DNA of 21,197 nucleotides from Pelomyxa schiedti (taxonomy: Eukaryota > Evosea > Pelobiontida > Pelomyxidae): positions 1-21,197 of the forward strand of contig JAHLWZ010000917.1 of NCBI GenBank assembly GCA_020536535.1, written 5' to 3'. Numbering within the stretch: position 1 is the stretch's first letter; every line of letters starts with the position of its first letter. The position numbers were made by a program, and so were the translations under genes. This document shows positions 17,697-21,197 of this stretch, piece after piece. The notes under the pieces were generated by a model, which was not told the origin of the DNA, ran no database searches, and saw only the letters and a list, made by a program, of their open reading frames with translations.

Positions 17697-19298
17697 ATGA
17701 TCCGAGACAATTCACGTGGTCAGACGCACCAAGTCGACTGCCACTTTTCTTCCAGCAGCGTTACGAGCCACAACAACGGCGGCCCCGAGGCAAATCACGG
17801 GCCAGATCTATCGCCCATCATCGCGGAGGCTGAATCAGGCAACATCGGCGCGATGAAGAAAATGGGCACATATTTGCACAAGGGATGGGGCGTCGCCGTC
17901 GATCACGCAAGGGCGTTCAAATACTTCAAGATGGCCGCCGATCTGGGCGACGTTGACTCCCTCAACACTCTCGGCGAGATGTATCGCGATGGAGAAGGCG
18001 TCGGGAAGAATCCCGCTGCTGCTTTCAGGTGCTTTGAGAGTGCTGCTGCTCGCGATCATGTTGGCGCCACGTACAATCTCGCATGGTGCTATGTCGAGGG
18101 CGTGGGAGTTGCAGAAGACACAGCGAGAGCTGTTCCTCTTCTTGAAAAGGCTGCTGCTGCTGGGAAGCTCGACGCAATCCAGACACTTGGTCGCTGCTAT
18201 CTTCTGGGAAGCGGTGTTGCCAAAGACTTGCCGAAGGCGTTTGAATTGTTTCAGAAGGCTGTCAGCAACGGGAGGGCTCTGTCAAAGTTCGACCTCGCCA
18301 AGTTTTACCGGGATGGAATACTTGTGCCCCAGGACACGGCGAAGGCACTCAGTCTGCTTCGGGAGGCTGCGGATGCAGGAAGCATCGAGGCAGTGGCCGA
18401 CTTGGGCCAGCATTATCTGTTAGGGGATGGTGTCGTGAAGGATGTCAGAAAAGCAGCCGAGCTACTCCAGCAAGCAGCGGTCGCAGGAGAGCCATCCGCG
18501 CAGTTCCTACTGTTTACAATGCATAAGTGTGGAGAGGGAGTTCCTCGTGATTGGAAAAAGGCAGGGTCTCTTCTTACCCTTTCCGCAAGTGGAGGGTATC
18601 CACCAGCAATGCGTGAACTGGGCCAACACTTCCTCAGGGGTCAAGGAGTTCCAAAAGATCCGGCTAAAGGCGTTGAACTGCTTCAAAAAGCTGCAAGTGC
18701 AGGGGATTTGGAGGCAAAGACCATCCTGGCTCAGTTGAATCACCAAGATGTGGCTGCCGATTCCAGCACACTGAACTTTATTACCGAGCAGAAGAAAGCA
18801 GCAGAGAGAGGCACACCCAGTTCCTTGAGGAGCATTGGGCTCATGACGCTATATGGGAAATGGGTAGACAAAGACCCCGAACTTGCCGTTTCATATCTCC
18901 AGAGAGCCGCTGCAGCGGGAGATCCCAGCGCGGTAGCTCATCTTGCAGTATGCTACGAATACGGAGAAGGTGTTTCCAAGGACTTGGCCAAAGCAGAAGA
19001 ACTTTACCAACAGCTCGGCGAAACTGAAAGAGGCGCTGCGCTACTGAGTATAGCGAAGACATATGAATGCGGAGACCCGGCGTTCAACATTGAAAAGGAC
19101 CCAGTGAAAGCCATTGCAATTTACCGCAGAGCAGCGTCACTCGGGGTAGCGACTGCACGGGCCAGGCTACAGTACATCTCAGTCGATGCCGATGAATTCT
19201 GGGAGCACATTCTCCCCGTTATACTGCCCTCCTTGTTCCCCATGCTACGTGGCAGAGGTTTCCCGTACGACGAAACGAAGCCCTTTTCTCTCTACTAA
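17697..19298 (+). CDS. Sel1-repeat protein, copy 1 (533 aa, intronless)
   Basis: Sel1-like repeats are ~36-residue alpha-helical pairs that form solenoid scaffolds; family members act in ER-associated degradation, cell-wall synthesis control and signalling, so the partner cannot be predicted here. About ten to twelve consecutive repeats run from residue ~48 to ~495, typified by LGEMYRDGEGVGKNPAAAF and LGRCYLLGSGVAKDLPKAF; one unit near residues 345-375 is degenerate. No signal peptide or membrane segment is evident, so it is probably cytosolic. The N-terminal ~35 residues are Ser/Asn/His-rich, and the C-terminus (DADEFWEHILPVILP) lies outside the repeats. The gene has no introns, unlike its neighbours. 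Its partner starts 256 bp downstream, and their first halves are almost identical in DNA. Confidence 0.95.
   Translation: MIRDNSRGQTHQVDCHFSSSSVTSHNNGGPEANHGPDLSPIIAEAESGNIGAMKKMGTYLHKGWGVAVDHARAFKYFKMAADLGDVDSLNTLGEMYRDGEGVGKNPAAAFRCFESAAARDHVGATYNLAWCYVEGVGVAEDTARAVPLLEKAAAAGKLDAIQTLGRCYLLGSGVAKDLPKAFELFQKAVSNGRALSKFDLAKFYRDGILVPQDTAKALSLLREAADAGSIEAVADLGQHYLLGDGVVKDVRKAAELLQQAAVAGEPSAQFLLFTMHKCGEGVPRDWKKAGSLLTLSASGGYPPAMRELGQHFLRGQGVPKDPAKGVELLQKAASAGDLEAKTILAQLNHQDVAADSSTLNFITEQKKAAERGTPSSLRSIGLMTLYGKWVDKDPELAVSYLQRAAAAGDPSAVAHLAVCYEYGEGVSKDLAKAEELYQQLGETERGAALLSIAKTYECGDPAFNIEKDPVKAIAIYRRAASLGVATARARLQYISVDADEFWEHILPVILPSLFPMLRGRGFPYDETKPFSLY
17786..18335 (+). repeat. Near-identical 550-bp segment shared by the two Sel1 genes (copy 1)
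   Basis: Bases 17786-18335 align without gaps to 19623-20172. The first 287 bp are identical, including synonymous positions. By eye I count about 16 differences in the full 550 bp, clustered at two short patches (about 18088-18120 and 18210-18240 in copy 1). Beyond 18335 similarity drops sharply. Confidence 0.9.
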
Positions 19299-19554
19299 GT
19301 GAAAAATACCCAGAAAAAAACCTTTCTTTGTCTTCCTGTTTTCTTTCATTCTTGTTGGCCTGCCCAACCCTTAAAAATCATCTTCTGAAACGACACCCTC
19401 GGAGATGCCACTGACCTTAGGTCAAAAATAAAATGAAAAGTTGGATCTTTTTTTTCAAAACAAAAATAAAGTAAGACATCGAACCACGCGCGGATCTCGG
19501 CAGTACGTTTCCCCGTTACATAGCGAAACCTAACACAACAGAGTAACAGTAAAG
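19299..19554 (+). other. Intergenic spacer upstream of Sel1 copy 2
   Basis: This 256-bp spacer is the same length as the one before copy 1, but the two are not visibly homologous apart from the 12-mer GCGGATCTCGGC (19490-19501), which lies 65 bp before the ATG. AATAAA at 19427-19432 is a possible polyadenylation signal for copy 1, and T8/A-rich runs occur near 19448-19470. Confidence 0.55.
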
Positions 19555-21132
19555 ATGAGACGAAGCAACAAAACAGACAGTGTTGACTTTCACTTCGCTT
19601 CAAGCAACGTAACAAGCAACAACGAGGCAAATCACGGGCCAGATCTATCGCCCATCATCGCGGAGGCTGAATCAGGCAACATCGGCGCGATGAAGAAAAT
19701 GGGCACATATTTGCACAAGGGATGGGGCGTCGCCGTCGATCACGCAAGGGCGTTCAAATACTTCAAGATGGCCGCCGATCTGGGCGACGTTGACTCCCTC
19801 AACACTCTCGGCGAGATGTATCGCGATGGAGAAGGCGTCGGGAAGAATCCCGCTGCTGCTTTCAGGTGCTTTGAGAGTGCTGCTGCTCGCGATCATGTTG
19901 GCGCCACGTGCAATCTCGCATGGTGTTACACTGATGGTGTTGGAGTTGCAGAAGATACAGCGAGAGCTGTTCCTCTTCTTGAAAAGGCTGCTGCTGCTGG
20001 GAAGCTCGACGCAATCCAGACACTTGGTCGCTGCTATCTTGTGGGGAAGGGTGTTGCCAAAGACTTGCCAAAGGCGTTCGAATTGTTTCAGAAGGCTGTC
20101 AGCAACGGGAGGGCTCTGTCAAAGTTCGACCTCGCCAAGTTTTACCGGGATGGAATACTTGTGCCCCAGGACTCGGCCATGGCAGTCAATTTGTATAGGG
20201 AGGCAGCTAACGCCGGAAGCACCGCGGCAGTGTACTGCTTGGGCGTCTGTTTAATGATGGGGGATGGTGTGAAGAAAGATGTCACAAAAGCAGCCGCGCT
20301 GTTCCAAGCAGCAGCAAATTCAGGAGATGAGAATTCGATGTTCATCCTCTCTGTACTGTATGAAGTTGGGGAAGGTGTTCCGCGGGATGCAAAGAAAGCA
20401 CTGTCACTTCTGATCTGTTCTGCAAATGGAGGGTGTCCAACGGCTATGAGTAAACTGGGAACAATGTACTTCTATGGTGACAGTAGAGTGCCAAAAAACC
20501 CCCAAAAAGGCCTTGGGCTGCTTCAGCAAGCTGCAAATGCAGGAGATTTGCAGGCAAAGACTTTCCTTGCTGCAATAAATCACCAAGATATGCCTGGCTG
20601 TTCCCTGAGGAACCTTGATATTCAAAGCGATGAAGGTGATGAAGTGAATACAATTACCGAGCTCAAGAAGTTAGCAGAGAGGGGTGCACCTATGGCACAG
20701 GAGGTACTTGGGATAATGGCGAAATATGGGAGATGCGTTGAGAAAGACCCTGAGCTTGCCTTCTTATATTTCCAGAGAGCCGACGCAGCAGGAGAAGCCG
20801 CGGCAACAGCCCAGCTTGCGTTGTGCTATGAATACGGCGAAGGTGTTACCAAGGATTTGGCCAAAGCAGAGGCTTTGTACAGAAAGCTTCTAGACACTGG
20901 AAAAGCCTCGGAGCTCATACCCATTGCCCGAGCATATGAGACGGGGGAGCGAGAGCCGCCCATCATTGAAAAGGATAAAGCCAAGGCCACTGCCATTTAC
21001 CGCAGAGCAGCATCACTCGGGGTCACGATTGCACAAGTCAGGCTGCAGTACCTCTCAGTCGACGCCGATGTCTTCTGGGAGACTATTGTTCCCACCATCG
21101 AGGCTTTGCTTCCTAAGACAGTTGGTTATTGA
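19555..21132 (+). CDS. Sel1-repeat protein, copy 2 (525 aa, intronless)
   Basis: Tandem paralogue of the preceding gene with the same order of Sel1-like repeats (about residues 38-490), for example LGEMYRDGEGVGKNPAAAF and LAWCYTDGVGVAEDTARAV, and the same kind of C-terminal helix (DADVFWETIVPTIEALLP). No signal peptide, membrane span or intron is seen. After residue ~205 it differs substantially from copy 1 while keeping repeat register, and it has a small insertion near LDIQSDEGDEVN. It ends at TGA 21130-21132; the copy 1 protein continues a further ~13 residues. The two probably bind different partners through the diverged C-terminal repeats while sharing an N-terminal interface; that is inference. 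Confidence 0.95.
   Translation: MRRSNKTDSVDFHFASSNVTSNNEANHGPDLSPIIAEAESGNIGAMKKMGTYLHKGWGVAVDHARAFKYFKMAADLGDVDSLNTLGEMYRDGEGVGKNPAAAFRCFESAAARDHVGATCNLAWCYTDGVGVAEDTARAVPLLEKAAAAGKLDAIQTLGRCYLVGKGVAKDLPKAFELFQKAVSNGRALSKFDLAKFYRDGILVPQDSAMAVNLYREAANAGSTAAVYCLGVCLMMGDGVKKDVTKAAALFQAAANSGDENSMFILSVLYEVGEGVPRDAKKALSLLICSANGGCPTAMSKLGTMYFYGDSRVPKNPQKGLGLLQQAANAGDLQAKTFLAAINHQDMPGCSLRNLDIQSDEGDEVNTITELKKLAERGAPMAQEVLGIMAKYGRCVEKDPELAFLYFQRADAAGEAAATAQLALCYEYGEGVTKDLAKAEALYRKLLDTGKASELIPIARAYETGEREPPIIEKDKAKATAIYRRAASLGVTIAQVRLQYLSVDADVFWETIVPTIEALLPKTVGY
19623..20172 (+). repeat. Near-identical 550-bp segment shared by the two Sel1 genes (copy 2)
   Basis: Counterpart of 17786-18335, in the same orientation, at a constant offset of 1,837 bp with no gaps. 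The near-identity starts inside the coding sequence (at CGAGGCAAATC) and stops inside it (at CCCCAGGAC), so it does not coincide with gene boundaries. Confidence 0.9.
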
Positions 21133-21187
21133 CGTGTTCCCTACCACGAAGCTCAATGTCCACCACACTAACTAATCTATAAGGGAG

Positions 21188-21193
21188 AATAAA
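21188..21193 (+). terminator. AATAAA polyadenylation signal of Sel1 copy 2
   Basis: An AATAAA hexamer occurs 56 bp after the stop codon, at the very end of the window. Confidence 0.5.
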
Positions 21194-21197
21194 AATA

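Noticed and set aside
17835-20071. Identical minus-strand 74-codon ORFs in both Sel1 genes
   Set aside because: They are identical only because they lie in the near-identical coding block; they are antisense shadows of Sel1 repeats.
1-21197. tRNA, rRNA, CRISPR arrays, transposase genes or insertion-sequence ends
   Set aside because: None seen by eye; the only inverted repeat of note (5906-6077) has no transposase or target duplication nearby.

Overview
The window is nuclear DNA from a unicellular eukaryote (a protist). Most genes are split by many short GT-AG introns, typically 40-52 nt, and each intron can be placed because removing it restores frame and rebuilds a recognisable eukaryotic protein. 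Intergenic gaps are only about 0.1-0.5 kb and are often A-rich just before start codons. I cannot name the lineage. A bacterial-type methylglyoxal synthase next to intron-rich eukaryotic genes hints at a microbe that has taken up bacterial genes.

Layout. (1) 10-2979, minus strand: an mRNA-export factor of the GLE1 family with a long P/Q-rich N-terminus. (2) 3286-5863, plus strand: an M3B oligoendopeptidase F in about 15 exons, including one GC-AG intron. (3) 6048-6531, plus strand: a decayed internal fragment of a clathrin heavy chain gene, whose left end is one arm of a perfect 30-bp inverted repeat. (4) 6614-9465, minus strand: a membrane-associated alpha/beta-hydrolase of peptidase S33 type. 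It carries an in-frame TAG ahead of its C-terminal membrane anchor, and a frame break that needs either a 25-nt intron or a 7-bp duplication. (5) 9792-11392, plus strand: methylglyoxal synthase fused behind a roughly 300-residue GC-rich coiled coil. (6) 11922-14774, plus strand: a BIRC6-like ubiquitin-conjugating enzyme in about 22 exons, far shorter than animal BIRC6. (7) 14915-17440, plus strand: a protein with twelve copies of a 34-35-residue 'MLKxG...VRQRM' motif. (8) 17697-19298 and 19555-21132, plus strand: tandem intronless Sel1-repeat paralogues whose first halves are nearly identical in DNA and whose second halves have diverged.

The genes do not form one pathway. GLE1 acts at nuclear pores, the peptidases in protein turnover, methylglyoxal synthase at a bypass of glycolysis, and the BIRC6-like E2 in ubiquitin signalling. 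The Sel1 and MLKxG proteins are probable scaffolds. GLE1/PepF and hydrolase/methylglyoxal synthase are divergent pairs. PepF and the hydrolase converge on the clathrin relic. Everything after 9792 lies on the plus strand.

The least ordinary items are the coiled-coil methylglyoxal synthase fusion, the twelve-repeat protein, the mosaic Sel1 pair, the candidate 20-25-nt introns, and the stop codon placed just before a membrane anchor. All family calls come from recalled family patterns and manual translation, not from database searches.
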